The notes under the pieces: model-generated
Seen by the model: the letters and a program-made list of their open reading frames with translations, nothing else
Database searches by the model: none
What the model was told of the DNA's origin: nothing
Part shown: in pieces, positions 10,907-23,900 of the stretch
How the letters are laid out: each line of letters opens with the position of its first letter
Position numbering within the stretch: the stretch's first letter is position 1
Assembly (NCBI GenBank): GCA_036852015.1
Contig: JAANDG010000609.1
Span: 1-64,000, forward strand
Direction: 5' to 3'
DNA from: Pelodera strongyloides
Taxonomy: Eukaryota; Nematoda; Chromadorea; Rhabditida; Rhabditidae
DNA: 64,000 nucleotides
Made by a program: the position numbers and the translations under genes

Positions 10907-13900
10907 CTAAGCAACAAGATACGGCGCCGACCAAAATATACCACAAGTCGACGTTATCAAGAAGAATGTGAAAAGGTAAAGACACATACGGTCGACCACC
11001 TGAAAATATGCTCAAATACTGTTACTTATAGTAAATGTATTTGTTTATAATAAAGTTGTAAATTCACGCACTAACACATAACATACAATTTCCTAGGTTA
11101 AATACCCATACTAACGATTTATGACGCATACTCCCTGACAATTTCAAAATAAAAAAAAACGGCAAAACTGACCATGGCTGCGAATTTCCAATTGTTAGCC
11201 GCTGTTTCCTCTTTATCATTTTCAATCATTCTTTTGGTAACAATCTGAAATTCTGGGCTTTCAAATCAAGCACAAAAAACAATCAAACAACATAAAGCTC
11301 GGATGAGAGCTCACAAAAAGCTACGGTTTATTTTATTCTCGAAAAGCATCGTTGTGGATAAATGTGATTAAATAAAAATAATGGTGTAATAAGAGGATCA
11401 TGATTGACCTTCAATTCGTGATAGATCCGATGAAGCACCAGAAGTGTGGCTTGTTGAGCTGCGTCTGTGCTTTGCGTTATCTGAAATGCCAGGTACCCAG
11501 CCAGGTATTTGACATTGAAGGAAAGGCTCAGGTAAGTACCATAATTGTCAATATATTTTTTTAGGAAGATAATTAATTATTCTCGTAAGTTCTAATAAAT
11601 TAGGGATTAATTGACTACCCTTCATTCGAAAACTTGGTTTCCCTTGTTATTGATTCTCACCACAATTACCGATTGCAACTATTCCTACCTAATTATAATT
11701 GTAAGGCTAATTAAATATCTTAAATATAAAACATTTTTGCATGAAAATTATGGAGAAACACTTGAATGTGTGCATTTAATTACCTGTGATATAGGCAGTG
11801 AGACAAAAGGTGTCTGTGCAGTGGGGCAGTTTCCATTCAATCCGCTACTCGTCGATAGAACCTTGTGAATTGAACGTTCCATGTCGAAAGAATTGGACCT
11901 GGAGTTATTGTAAACTTTGATTTTTTTCTTTTCATCGTCTCTCACGGCGTTGCGCTCTTTTAATGAGTATATTCAAAACTACGAGCTGAAAATCGCTTTT
12001 GCTAAATATTTATAGAAATAATTCGGCGAGGCTTCTTTATTAGCAGATAAGCCGCACGATCACGCACAATCTTTTCCACCGTTACTGCTGCTTCTCATTT
12101 TATGGGGAATATATTATTACAGAAAATGTTTATTTTCCAAGATCCATGTGTCTAATTTAGAAATTCACGGCAAGAATTCCTCACTATGGCGTATAAATTA
12201 AAAGCCAAGAAACAATGTTTCAGCATATTCATTTAACGGTTGAAAGGCTAAATGTTTAATAGAGAATCCCTCTTTATATGAAAAAAAGGACCTGGAAGTT
12301 CTCTCGACTTGTTTAACATTCCTAATAAGTGATTCACTGTGTCGACTCGGTTTCCTTCGTACAAGAGGAGGCAGTTTGGACCATTCCAATTCGTATCCTG
12401 GACGGCTCATTCGAAGGATCCACGGCATCCAGAAGAGCAGAATAGCACGCGTCTGAATGAGATCAGATGAAAAGTACATCGAAATGATTACGATCAAACA
12501 TGGACGCCATGCTCCAAATTACTATGCGCTCTTACTTCAGCCCGCAATTGCACCTATTTAACTATCGCGCTTATCTATTGATACTCCTTCCTACTTACTT
12601 ACATTCACTCTTTTACTTTGACTGTATTTTTATCCTTGGATATCTAACGATATTTTAGGATCAAATGGCATTGTATCGTTGTGCACAATTGACTAGAGGA
12701 TTTCACCAAGAAACTTACTATCAGTCGGCTAGCTTAGCCTGTTTGCCTGATACATGTAGCGTAAACTTCAGGTAGACTGGACTTTGCTACATTTTGTTTA
12801 GGTGCCAACGAACACATGTCTGACGACAGATAGTCAACTAATATCGGATGAAACTCACGTGATATCCCATCTCGTGTGTCTCTGAAGTACGGTAGTGCAG
12901 GTTGAGTACATAGACAGTGAATACTGTAGAAGCAGTCACCACGATCATACAACAAGTGAAGAAGATGCCTGAACTTTGAGTTTGAAGTGGTAGAGGTAGA
13001 GGAGTACAAGTATATAAGTTCATTCAACAAGAGAAGACGCGGCGTGTTTCTATGAAATAAAAACATGTTTGTATTCTAGATTTTTTAAAGCGAAATATCG
13101 GCCGGTTTTTGCATCGAGGTAAAACATCGAGTAGACCAGCATTAGTATGCAGCTTATGCAAATGAACATAAATTAGATTAAAAAATCGAGCTAAATTAGA
13201 GCAAATTAGCATAATCGAACTAAATTCGAGCAATATGTAAGAATTCACTTGTCCACGACGCGTTTCAAAAACCGACCGGTGTTTCGCTTTAAGATCACCC
13301 ACCTAAAAGTGGTACTGCTTCTGAAGTCGGCGGTGACATGTCAGAAACGATGGACAAGAAGAAACAAATAGACAACAAGACGGTGATCTCTGAATTATTA
13401 TAAAAAAGTGACACAACATGAACTGAAAATTAAAAGTATATTAAATGAGAATCAAATATCAAATCAAAATATCAACAAGTGCATCTAACCAGCACGTGGT
13501 GCACTCTCAATGCGCAATGTATATGCTTGCAATGCGGTACTAGACGCCTATTATGACTATTAAATTTGAAAAAAAAAAATAGACTAAACTAACGGAGAGT
13601 AATTTTTTCGCCAGCATCTGGAGGAAGACTGAAGCCGAGAAGAGTCATCATTGTAGTTAGAATGCATGGCAGGATCAGGTTGAACCCTAAGACAAAAGCG
13701 TAAAATAGAATTTTTTGTGAAACGCTTCATTGCGTATTTGTGTTTTACTATACATGTTTTACTTTATGATTAATTACTATGCGTTCCATGTAAATGCATG
13801 ACGTACCGATGGTACAACTGTGTACAAAATTTCAGAAACAGAAATATCGAATCCCCACCATAATAGAGTGTCCTCCTTCGCATGTGAAGATAAAAAGTGA

Positions 13901-15892
13901 GATCCAAATAAGGTTCCGGACAACAATCGTAGAATTTCACGTTTCGCGATACTGTTGTCACTGAAGTACTCATATTGTTCACATAGTTTATTTTGCTGGA
14001 GTTTAACAACTTGTCGAGGAAAATAAACCGAGTTTTAGTAGATCGGCAATTTACTCTATTAGTCTCATCACTGTGGGATCTGCTGCAGTATGAGGTGTAT
14101 GAGGTGCATGTTGGAAACATGAAAAACACATGTTACTGTTTCTCACATGGTAATGCCCATTCTCCACTCGGAAGGTATTCGGAGATGTCAAATCCACCCT
14201 TTGCCGGTTGAAGATCCAACTTGTTACCATCATACGTCCAAGAACCAAACTAAAATATAATTATATCAATTGAACTAGAATCTAAATATCAATTGGTTTG
14301 CGGTCATCACTGCACGCAGGAGCACGAGACAATTGTTTGCGCGTTTTTGTATGCTTCATTGCGGAAGGATCCATGCGTCAAAAACCGTTACTACCGCAAC
14401 GTCCGTGGTATGTTTCCACTATCTGCGACGATAAAATTTCAATGACAAAAAGTCTCACCTTGAAGAAGCACACTTGCTCATCGAACGGAAACCATCTGAT
14501 ATCAATCTGAAGATAACTTTACAATAAACAGTTTTCCGCCATATTTATAGATACAATCAGCTAGAATAACAGTGTTAAGTAGTTTATCCCTTTACCCAAC
14601 ATAGATCTGCACCCAGTGGACCCAGTGAATGAAATGCGCACTAAGACGAGTTCTCGCGTTTGGTTTTCTAGTTTATAGCAGGATCGTATGCAACCTATGA
14701 TGACGTAACTAACATATTGAGTTAAATCCTAACAAAACAAACCTTGCAAGAAATTTTAAATATGCCCGGTGGTACCCATGTCACCTGACCCGTGTTGTAC
14801 ACTACCATATTCGTTGGATAAGTCGAGTCGAAATTGGAGTCCACACTAAAGTTAAAGCGAAATACCGGCCGGTTTTTGAAACATATCGAGTACACCAGCA
14901 TTCTTATGCAGCATATGCAAATGAACATAAATTAGAAAAAAAATCGGGTTAAATTCGAGCATCTTTTCATAAATACGTTGAATTCAGCAGTCCACGATGC
15001 GTTTCAAAAACCGGCCGGTATGTTTTCGTCCGTGTAAACAAGCGTTGCTGTTCAGTAGTTTATCAAATCACTTCAATTGTATGGGTTTAGATGAAAGATT
15101 TCAAGGCTAGAAGAAAAAAAGTGCGAATTAGCGACACAATTTCTGACCGCACATAAAGTTAATCGCTAACCTATTATAAAGAAGAACGTCCGGTTTCCAT
15201 ATCCTTCCGGCTGGGAACCTTACATCGGTAACGTTGCCGTATTCCGATATCTCCCATCGGAGCTTGTAGTCGTGCCAAGTCTTGAAAAGTGAAATAATAG
15301 TAAAGAAAAAAGAAAGGACGATGCGACCACGCGTTCATTAGACGTGCCAACACCACAAACGGAGCAAGTTTTAGCAACGCAGTGTTGGCCTTTAGGAGCT
15401 AAAATAGTCGAAAGTTTTATTCTACCAGTTTTAATACACCACCTAAAAATGTTTTTGTTTTTCATACAGTAATATGTTTATAGTCCATTAGTTCTGAAGA
15501 ATAATATATAGTGATGATGTTGAAACGGAAAAAAAAACTAACATAATCGAGCCATGCATTTACGTAGACAATTTGATTCTTTTCGTCGACGTCGATTATT
15601 TGTTGAAGAGAAACCTGAAGTAGAGCAACCCTTAGAAGAACTACAGTAATTTATGTTCTGTGATTATCAAGATGACAAGTCATACTATAACTGTTAACTT
15701 TGACGTATTTCATTTTATAGCACCGTATTTATTAAGCGCCAGCAGGAGAAATAGGGAAAGCTGCAGACGTTCTTTTGAAAAGACTTTCTCGACGTACTTT
15801 ACAAAATGTTGCAATACCTTCAACTCCACAGCCACAGCTTGACTGTGATTTTCCACTGGTCGTTCCAGATTGTTGTAGTCTCTCATTAGATC
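10907..15892 (-). CDS. nicotinic acetylcholine receptor alpha-type subunit (gene A), 15 exons
   Basis: Cys-loop ligand-gated cation channel subunit, plasma membrane. Exons 5' to 3': 15803-15892, 15543-15614, 15171-15280, 14743-14845, 14459-14506, 14147-14249, 13859-13960, 13594-13686, 13303-13389, 12859-12968, 12292-12452, 11784-11898, 11409-11480, 11173-11244, 10907-10999. These sum to 477 codons in one frame. Features: IIDVDEKNQ; the Cys-loop with exactly 13 residues between cysteines (exons 14743 and 14459); vicinal cysteines in FYDCCPEPY (alpha type); TM1 after [11 protein letters not shown]2 GEKITLQITVLLS; TM3; and TM4 in the last two exons (WKFAAM then [10 protein letters not shown]). 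It resembles the ACR-16/alpha7-like nematode group, member not assigned. The signal-peptide exon upstream of 15892 was not found, so the 5' end is incomplete. Exon 15171-15280 uses an AAG acceptor. MITEs lie against two of its splice sites. Confidence 0.92.
13089..13288. mobile_element. TTAA-flanked MITE (AGCGAAATA family), copy 1
   Basis: 200 bases with inverted ends AGCGAAATATCGGCCGG and its complement-like partner at the right end (ccggtgtttcgct), flanked by TTAA at 13085-13088 and 13289-13292. It sits in an intron of receptor gene A; its right end is about 10 bases from the donor of exon 13303-13389. TTAA target duplications are typical of piggyBac-type elements. Confidence 0.8.
14856..15027. 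mobile_element. TTAA MITE (AGCGAAATA family), copy 2
   Basis: Starts right after TTAA (14852-14855) with AGCGAAATACCGGCCGG. The right end is diverged after ccggccggta near 15020. On the gene strand the element end reads ...ATTTCGCT, then TTAACTTTAG, then exon 14743-14845, so the MITE abuts and supplies most of the pyrimidine-rich stretch of that 3' splice site. Confidence 0.75.
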
Positions 15893-17611
15893 CTACAACA
15901 TAACAAATTATTATTACCCTGCTTAACCAATGTGGCGAAGGCACTGAACTGTAAAGCGAAAAATCTGTGGACGACGAAAACAGGTACGCGCACGACTTTT
16001 TGGATGAAACGCGGTCATTGCGCGACAAGTGGGCCAGTGCAGTGCCACAAGTGCGCCACTGGTGCGTTAACGAAAATTGTCGTCCCGCTCAAAACGGCAA
16101 TATTTTTGTGAATAAAAACGTTAATCATCATTTACCTCGTAAAGCCGTCGTTCGTGGTAGGACGCGCATATTTGTGCGATAAGAGTGCAGAGTGCAAACA
16201 ACGTGCAGAGCATATGTGCACATCAGGTGGGGCACACACGCATGGCATACGGGGCACTGCGCCGCGTTACAGTAGATTAGCCACTGTTTATGGGGGTTTA
16301 TGGGAGGGAATAACTGATAACGTGCCCGGCAATACAGTAGGTACGGTAGTCTGAAATGAAATTAAAAATAACAAAGTATCGTAAAGAGGCACGACTGTGT
16401 CGAGATTTTGAAAAGCAAAAGAAACAAAAAAGGAAAATCAGGTATTCACACAACTTCTAACGATGGATTTATAAACGTAATCAGATAGAATGTACATACA
16501 ATTAGAAAAGTACATCAGTAGAATAAACGGTAGCAAAATGCCTCACTGAAAAACGATTCTATTGCCTATTCGAAAAAAAAGAATAAAAGTACCAAGTTAA
16601 ATTAAACTCTTTATTTGGTAGAACAGGTTAGAAATAGACACATTCAGTCAGCTCACAATCAGCAAATTCCTCACAATTTTTATACAATTACCAGTCGGCT
16701 TACGCCGCCTGAGGCGACTTACGTGGAAATATGATTGGTTTAGCATGGGCATACTTATATACACAGCTTCAAACGTATCATAAGAAATTCACATAATAGG
16801 AAACAATTTGAATATGCATACTTCGATATTGCGCTGCGACCTCTTTTTATACTCGAACAAAATTTGCATTTCCGTAACGCACATCGGTATGCAAATTACG
16901 CTACAGTTACTCTTTTATATAATAAGATATTAATGTCACTTCTGGAACATAAATGGAAATGGGCACATCATTTAACCACTGCACTCGTACAATAAAAAGT
17001 TTCATGCCAATTCAAATAATGAAAACAAAGCACAACAAAGACTAAACTCGAGCAACTACACCACTCATGCTGGGAATATTATAATAGAAATGGGCCATTT
17101 TTCACGCAAATCCATTCTGCCCCACTTGATTGATGCTGCAGAAAATATAGTACGGAAGTGTATGTGTAGGAGGGAATATAGGAGCGGATATAAATAACCT
17201 ATTGGATATTATTAGATATAGGGAGTATTGCCTGATAATTCTTCGACTTTCAGAAATTATTGGAGAGCAAGTCGACGACAAAATGCCGAAGATTGAATAT
17301 TTTTGTTCCAACAAAATTAGAATGAAAGAATTTCAGTAGTCATAAGAATATTTTGGTAACAAAAGCTTATATGAAAGCAATTTCCACTTCAGTACTGAAC
17401 GATATGTTGTACATATATTCAGAGTATCGTAAGTAATATATCATATCCGTTCCCTTTCCATATGGAAGGAATAAAGCAATGGGAGAAAAACGGAACATTA
17501 TTACAGCAAACACGTGTAAATCACCAGAACGCGAGCTATTTGAAAAACACACCTACAGATCCTAGCTGAAGGAACAATAGCCAAAAGCCAGCATTAATAC
17601 AAGATAGCAAG
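15893..17611. other. upstream region of receptor gene A, no gene seen
   Basis: Should contain the promoter and signal-peptide exon of receptor gene A. I looked for a short hydrophobic exon with a phase-0 donor and did not find a convincing one; MFRFSPIALFLPYG near 17500 on the minus strand is a weak candidate only. Several short open frames on both strands look like chance. Confidence 0.4.
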
Positions 17612-17789
17612 AAGGAGATGCCCTACAATGAAGCCATATTTCATTGAATGGATTTTACGAGTAAAAAATACAACTGTACGAAAACCTACGCCATAAAACA
17701 AAGGAGATGCCCTACAATGAAGCCATATTTCATTGAATGGATTTTACGAGTAAAAAATACAACTGTACGAAAACCTACGCCATAAAACA
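17612..17789. repeat. perfect 89-bp tandem duplication
   Basis: The segment beginning aaggagatgccctacaatga at 17612 is repeated immediately at 17701 with no difference seen, giving two 89-base copies. The identity implies a recent event. Confidence 0.93.
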
Positions 17790-19513
17790 TACACAAAGCT
17801 ACTTTATTGAAAACTAGGACTAGGTGCATGGTATCATCAGCGCCTTCGTCATATCCATGACCCTATTGTGTACCAAACCCCTTCTTTGATCTTCTAACAA
17901 TAAGCTAAACTGGGTGTTGTTTATCTCGAAAACTCAAAATCTGCGTTTTGACAAATAAACTAGAGGGGCATAACTCTATGGATTTCAGACTTTAGTAGAC
18001 AACAAAAAATGGGTCACTTTTTCGGTTTTGGAGACCCTGTGAACAGTTGGGACCTTCCTTTTTTCTTTCTTTCTATGTATGTTTAGCTTCAGGAACATAG
18101 GGAATGTAGGGTGAAAGAGAGAGAGAGAGAGAGAGAGAGAGGACTCCCTGGGGGTGTTCGTGCACTGAAAGAATCCAACAATTTACTTAGAAACGACGCC
18201 CCGTATTTGTATGAGGTGGAAACATTTTTGTGGGAGGAAGTGACAATTTCTGTATATAGGGAAAGGAACAATAGAAGTTAAGAAATGTCAAAGTGATATG
18301 GGACGTGGTTTCTGGTGCAACGACATCTGCATTCGCATACGTTGTTTTCCATTCAGTGTTGTGCCATGGGTAGAGAAATTAAATTATTTTTGGTGTGTGA
18401 TATTATGCGCCTTTCCGGTATAGGTATGGTATGATGGTATAGCTATATCATAACATTTTATTGAATTTTTTTAAGTTTCAGGTTGCGTTTACCAAAAAGT
18501 TACACAATATTCCACAGTAATTGCCTTATTGTTCGCTAATAAAGCTAAACCTGTAGTGTAGTCGCAATTTTCTGCATTAACCGAATTATGTGTGCACTAG
18601 AAAATCACTTTGCATTTTAGTTCCAAACTCCTTTAGTCCAAGAGGATAAAGGGTGCTAGAGTGTGTGAAAATATTCACGGATTCAGTCAAATCAGCTGAC
18701 AAAATGTTTCTGGAACCAAAACATACCAAACAGTTTTAAATGCAAATCGATGAACAAATAAAGGACTGGAATTTTTATTGCATGCCTCCACAGTGTGTAC
18801 TGATATGAATTCTAAAATAAAAGTGTAAGTTGTAGGAAAAACAACGTGCAAGCATTAGAACGCCATGCCAAAATCCTGGTCTACGATAGGGGCTTTAACG
18901 GAGACATACTTTTGTGTGCTATGAGTTTATTGGTTCTATGAGTTTATATTTTTTTTATTTTTTTTTTATTTTTTTTCTACTTCTTATCGTGCGTCTGGGA
19001 AACACTGGCTGTTGCTCAGGCTCAGGCTATTGGATATAGATAAAAACGTAGTGTTAGTATACTACCGTGGGCAGCTTCCTTCACATTACAAGAAATCAGG
19101 AGTTTTTACGCTAAAAGTACTCAGACCTTCGTTCAATACATTTTCGTTTAAACAGCGTAACGAATCATTATTTAAAATAGCAATTTTAGTATTTTATATT
19201 TTACTAAAAATTAGAACTAAACTCACGGAAAGATGAAATCGGAAACTGCGCTTTTCGTCACAAAGAAAAAAGTATCTTTTGTGAAAGATTGATATAATAG
19301 CATAGAAAAATGGAAGGGAGAAGAGTGCAAATTATTACATTTGTATTTACAGAACTTGTTTAATTCAGTTAGACGAAGTTACTTGTTACACCCCTAAGCT
19401 GATATGTTTGGTGTGCTGCGTAGTCTGATGAGTTCGGGTTGTTCAGTGATGGTTACTGACGATCTCGACGAGTTAAGAACGCTCTTCACTAAGCGGAAGC
19501 TCCGAGAGCTTAA
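17790..19513. other. intergenic, no gene seen
   Basis: Contains a (GA)n tract at about 18113-18140 and a T-rich tract at about 18948-18978. No supported coding region. Confidence 0.45.
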
Positions 19514-19952
19514 AGGGAGAGGCCCACGAGAAAAATCTTTTTTTTCGATTTACTTGCACAGAATGTCCGGAATTTCAGAAATGTTACTGTGAAAACCGCA
19601 TTTATTTGCACCTAAAACTGCCGAGTTATTCCCTGGCAAACAGTTCGACCAGATACCGTAGTCAGAAACGTTTTTACAATTTAAATCAATTCATTAGCAT
19701 TCTTTCTCTTCATAATAATGGTTCAACGAATGAACATCATTCCTACGATAATAACAAGGCGTTTCCAATACTGTAGTGCCCTAAAAGCGCAAAATTGATT
19801 CTGACTACGGTACCTGGCCGAACTGTTTGCCCGGGAATAACTCTGTGAGTTCTAGGTGCAAAGAAATGCGGTTTTCACAGTAATATTACTGAAATTCCGG
19901 ACATTCTGTGCAAACAAATTAAGGGAAACTTTTTTCTCGTGGGCCTCTCCCT
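19514..19952. mobile_element. TTAA MITE with inverted ends AGGGAGAGGCCCACGAG
   Basis: Foldback element: the left arm AGGGAGAGGCCCACGAG is inverted at the right end (ctcgtgggcctctccct). The arms extend through the tract containing agaatgtccggaatttcag and its complement. Flanked by TTAA at 19510-19513 and 19953-19956. Non-coding. Confidence 0.85.
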
Positions 19953-19956
19953 TTAA

Positions 19957-20470
19957 AGGAGGAGGCTCACGAGTTTTAAGTGTTCGATTCCTTTCCTTTT
20001 TTCGAAAAAACATTATAATAACCACCAATAACATGCATAGCCAAGCACGGAAATACACTTTAAAGAAATTGTTTAATTAAAGAAAAAAAAATTTAAAAAA
20101 GCGACAGTATGCTTTTAAAACCACCAGTAAAAAGCAAATATGCACGCAGTGTGCATAACAGTACAACAGGTGTGCCTTTCTTTTGCACTACAAACTACAC
20201 ATGCTGGCTAAGCGCACTATTTTCAGCAACATATTAGCAGGGTCACCCAGGATTAGCCCGGCCGTCTGTAAGGGGGCAGTTTTTGGCTGTGCCTGAAAAA
20301 TAACTAGAAACTACTGTAGTTTTCTTTAATTAATTTTTTAGATACAATTTAACATTTACTTTCAAGTGTATTTCCGTGGTTTGTTCTGCATTTTATTGGT
20401 GATTATTTACCATGTCCTTTCGATAAAAGTAAAGGAATCGAACACTTAAAAAAACTCATGAGCCTCCTCC
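19957..20470. mobile_element. second TTAA MITE abutting the first
   Basis: Inverted ends AGGAGGAGGCTCACGAG and ctcatgagcctcctcc. The arms also share aagtgttcgattcctt and its complement. It shares its left TTAA with the preceding element and ends at TTAA 20471-20474. Confidence 0.8.
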
Positions 20471-20473
20471 TTA

Positions 20474-20786
20474 AGGCGCGTTCGAGTTGGGAAAAGTTTG
20501 AAGAATTCCGGAAAAGTTGGGTTCAAGATGGACACCGGAAAAGTAAATTTTACTTACTGGAAAAGTTCATACACCGTAATGGAAAAACGTTGTTTTTCCG
20601 CTATATAACCCCAACCGTCGGGGTCCACTTCGAACGGGCGATCCATTCTTGGATCCGGCAGTGTTAAAATTAATATCCCACAACGATTCCAATACGGTAG
20701 ATTTTGATTTTTCTGCATGTTTTTCCGTCCAACTTGAACCAACTTTTTCCGGAATTCTTCAACTTTTTCCCATCTTAAATGCGCCT
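20474..20786. mobile_element. Tourist/Harbinger-like MITE with TTA target duplication
   Basis: Inverted ends AGGCGCGTTCGAG and aatgcgcct, with long imperfect arms containing gaagaattccggaaaa and its complement. Flanked by TTA at 20471-20473 and 20787-20789. The termini resemble the element at 41851-42093 (GGCGC, TTCGAG, TTCCGGAAAAG), suggesting one family. Confidence 0.7.
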
Positions 20787-20789
20787 TTA

Positions 20790-20928
20790 CGCATTGCGTA
20801 CACCTGCTTCCTTATGCAGCATATGCAAATGAGCAAAAATTAGAGTAAAAACTAGACCCCAATTAGACCCCACTTTGCATAAATTCATAGGAATGCAAGT
20901 ACGTTTCAAAAACCGGCCGGTATTTCGC
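20790..20928. mobile_element. left-truncated MITE of the AGCGAAATA family, copy 3
   Basis: Matches the reverse complement of the element at 27425-27581 (cgcattgcgtacacctgc, actagaccccaattagac) and ends aaaccggccggtatttcgct before TTAA 20929-20932. The left 20 or so bases are missing where it meets the previous MITE. Confidence 0.75.
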
Positions 20929-20932
20929 TTTA

Positions 20933-23900
20933 AATAAAGGATCCGAGTAAAGTTTGGAACAGGCAAAAGATGGAACTCTGAGGATAAACCCGAAATTCTA
21001 GCTCTAATACAAAGGGGGTGCATTATAGTAGATTACACATTTCTATTCTATTTACTTGCAGCTCAAACGCTATTCCTTTCTATAAGCATGAATTTTTCAT
21101 CGTTAAATGACCTATTTTACGGTTTTCTTAACACATTATGAAAAGAAAGAGCATATGAGCGTGCGCCTTGGATGAAAGTTGAAACTACATTGACCGGAGC
21201 TCAGCGGCTCTAAATCTAGTGTGTCTATCAGTGTATTGAAGAGGATATCATCTTACACGGAAAGGGCTGTCTATTCCATCGGAACTTTTACAATACACAA
21301 TCAAAAGCAAGAAAACGCCTCGAATTATGTTTTTCAATATCCTATTGTTTTCGTTTTTCCAAGACAACCCTTTCAGTCTTTAACAGTTACTGCAAAGTAA
21401 CTTTATAATGAAAAATATTATGAATTATGATTATTATGAATGAGAATTTCGCACGGTAGCCACTCCTACCTAGTGTAAATCCACGAGCATAACTCTGACT
21501 GTGAGCTCAATTCTTTATGACGAGCGCGACTTACTCCTCAACGAGATTTGAGTCCGGGAGGATGGTAAAGTAAGATATAATATATAATGAAATACAAACA
21601 ATTGAAAACAAGTCATAGACAGGTAATGTAATCCGCGTTATTCACTTACTGTCAACAAGTGATTTAGTGATTGTAGTGTGTGGTGGTGAGTGTTTGTTGT
21701 AATATTCGAATGACAAGAAGTCGTCTCGTTTTTAAATGTTGCTCATCAATCAATTTCTTTAACACGCGACAGGTTCACAATTCAATGGAAGTGTCCCGAG
21801 GCGACTAGTCTGATCACCCCTATTTTTGTGGAGTTTTTCACCAGAGGTGGCTACGTGATTCTTTACAAAACGACAACATCGATCATTTTGTGTATTAGAA
21901 GTCACTTAACTCTCACATTAGCCTTATTGTTAGCACTAAGCGTACAATGACCAGATGTGTGTTTCTTGAAATACTCTCAAACTATTGGATAATCATAATG
22001 GTGCCGAAATGGCCTAGCCCCTGTACAATATTAACTCGCGTTGTCAAAGAATTAGAACAAATATTGGGTCTAATCAATAGAAAATCAGTGAGATCGCATT
22101 GTTGTTGAGAAGCTGTTTTTCCTGCAATGACCTGGAAAATAATCGTTTGTTTTGATAGAAGACAAGGAACGCTTGTTGGGACCAAAAAGTAGAAGCACAA
22201 TAGGCTTAGGTTACATGTGTCGATCTTCGATACTGCACTTATCTCAAGATCTGTTGGAATGTAGGCTGTTTTTTTTATTGGTAAATACAGGCACTTTTTG
22301 AATCAAACAAAGTACGTCACAATTACCAAGACGACCCTACAAAAGTTGTAACTAATTTAAAAGAAATAGGTAAACATGCCCATGTACGCAAATAACTATA
22401 CAGCCCCCCCAAAAGTCCGCCTTTCCTTTTTCCCTTTTCTAATCTAAAATTTCATCAACTTATTTGGTTCTGTAATACATTTCCCCGGCCAAAACCTACA
22501 GGCTGAGCATTTCCCCAAATTCGATTTGTTTTCATTTGCTAGCCCATCATTTCTTGGGTGGGCCTTTTAGTGGACTTTTTTTGTTTGTCCCCAATTCTAT
22601 CTAAAATGAAAAAAAAACGGTTCTCGTGCAAATGGGTTTTGAGATAAACAGAATTCGAAGGTCTAGCTTACCATTCTGTCATCTCTAAATAGGTGTATAC
22701 CTATCTAGAACCGTAAATTTGGTTATACTTGGGTGATTGCCACCAAAAAAATGTTATACAGTATTATGAACATCAAAGAGGTTCCTTTGCAGAGCTACAG
22801 GAGAATTAGAGAAACCGAGATATAGAGATGTAGAGAAAAAGGGAAATTAAGATATAGAGGGATATAGAGAGAGATAAAAGGGTGAGAGAGTGAGGGGCAA
22901 ATGAGTTCGGCAGGCAATATGCCCGCATGGTAATGATTCTTCCCCAAATGGAGAGGTAATGGAGATCCAAACAGAATCTGTTTAGGACGAATTCTGCAAG
23001 GATCTTCAGACAGAAAGGGGATGCCTACGCAATACTCAAAGCCTCACGAACCCTTAAAAGAGGTTAGACGGCCGACCAGCTCGGAATAAAGTTTTTGTTT
23101 TGTTTCAACTGACCACAGAGCTGTAATAGGATACTATCACATCATCGGGCGAGAAGATAAAGAGACATACTTTAAATGGCGTAAGAAGGAATGTGTAGCT
23201 GGAAAACGTGAAAAGGCATGCATGCGTACAGCTTGAGGCCAATTTAAAAAAAAGGATTTTCTGTGGGAACTCCTGCAATCAAAACTGTAGTTGTGAACTT
23301 GCGGACATTTTTTTGTGTGTGACTATGAAGTATGAATCTAGTTTGATTTTAAACCACAAATGTCGTAACCTACAGACAACATACTCAGGAAGGCTTAGAA
23401 CTCCGTACTACAGATACTTAGGGAATATCTCATAAAGAAGATATAAAATCGGGGATGTGACAATGCGTTCCTTTAAGTCTTCCTCAGACTATGACAGTCC
23501 ACAGCTGTCTCGAACGGCTTTTCATTAGCCGTAAATCGACTTTTTGCAAACAAATGTTGCCGCCTTTATGTGCGAGTTTTGATCTGTGCGCATAGGCACA
23601 AAAATCTTTATTTCTCATATGTGATTTCGTCGTTGATTCTTTCATTGAGCCAGACTAAAGTGGTAAAAAGGTGTTTTGCGAGAAGTGAATGGTTGCAAAA
23701 CGGGTCTTATTGATTTGTGATAACTTATTCTGACTGTAATCTGTGACCACTGACCGAATAATCATTGATAGCATGCAAATTTTGGGTTATCAGTACTTGT
23801 GCTGAACCAAAGCCGAGTTAACCGCACATGAACGCTTATTGTTAGGCAGTCATGATACTTATCCCGCACGTTAAATATAACAATGCATATCAAGCAGTGA

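Noticed and set aside
11401..11530. Plus-strand exon starting [13 protein letters not shown]
   Set aside because: It is the complement of receptor gene A exon 11409-11480, which closes phase with its neighbours.
13770..14129. 119-codon minus-strand frame as a gene
   Set aside because: Only 13859-13960 of it is coding (receptor loop C exon); the rest is flanking intron.
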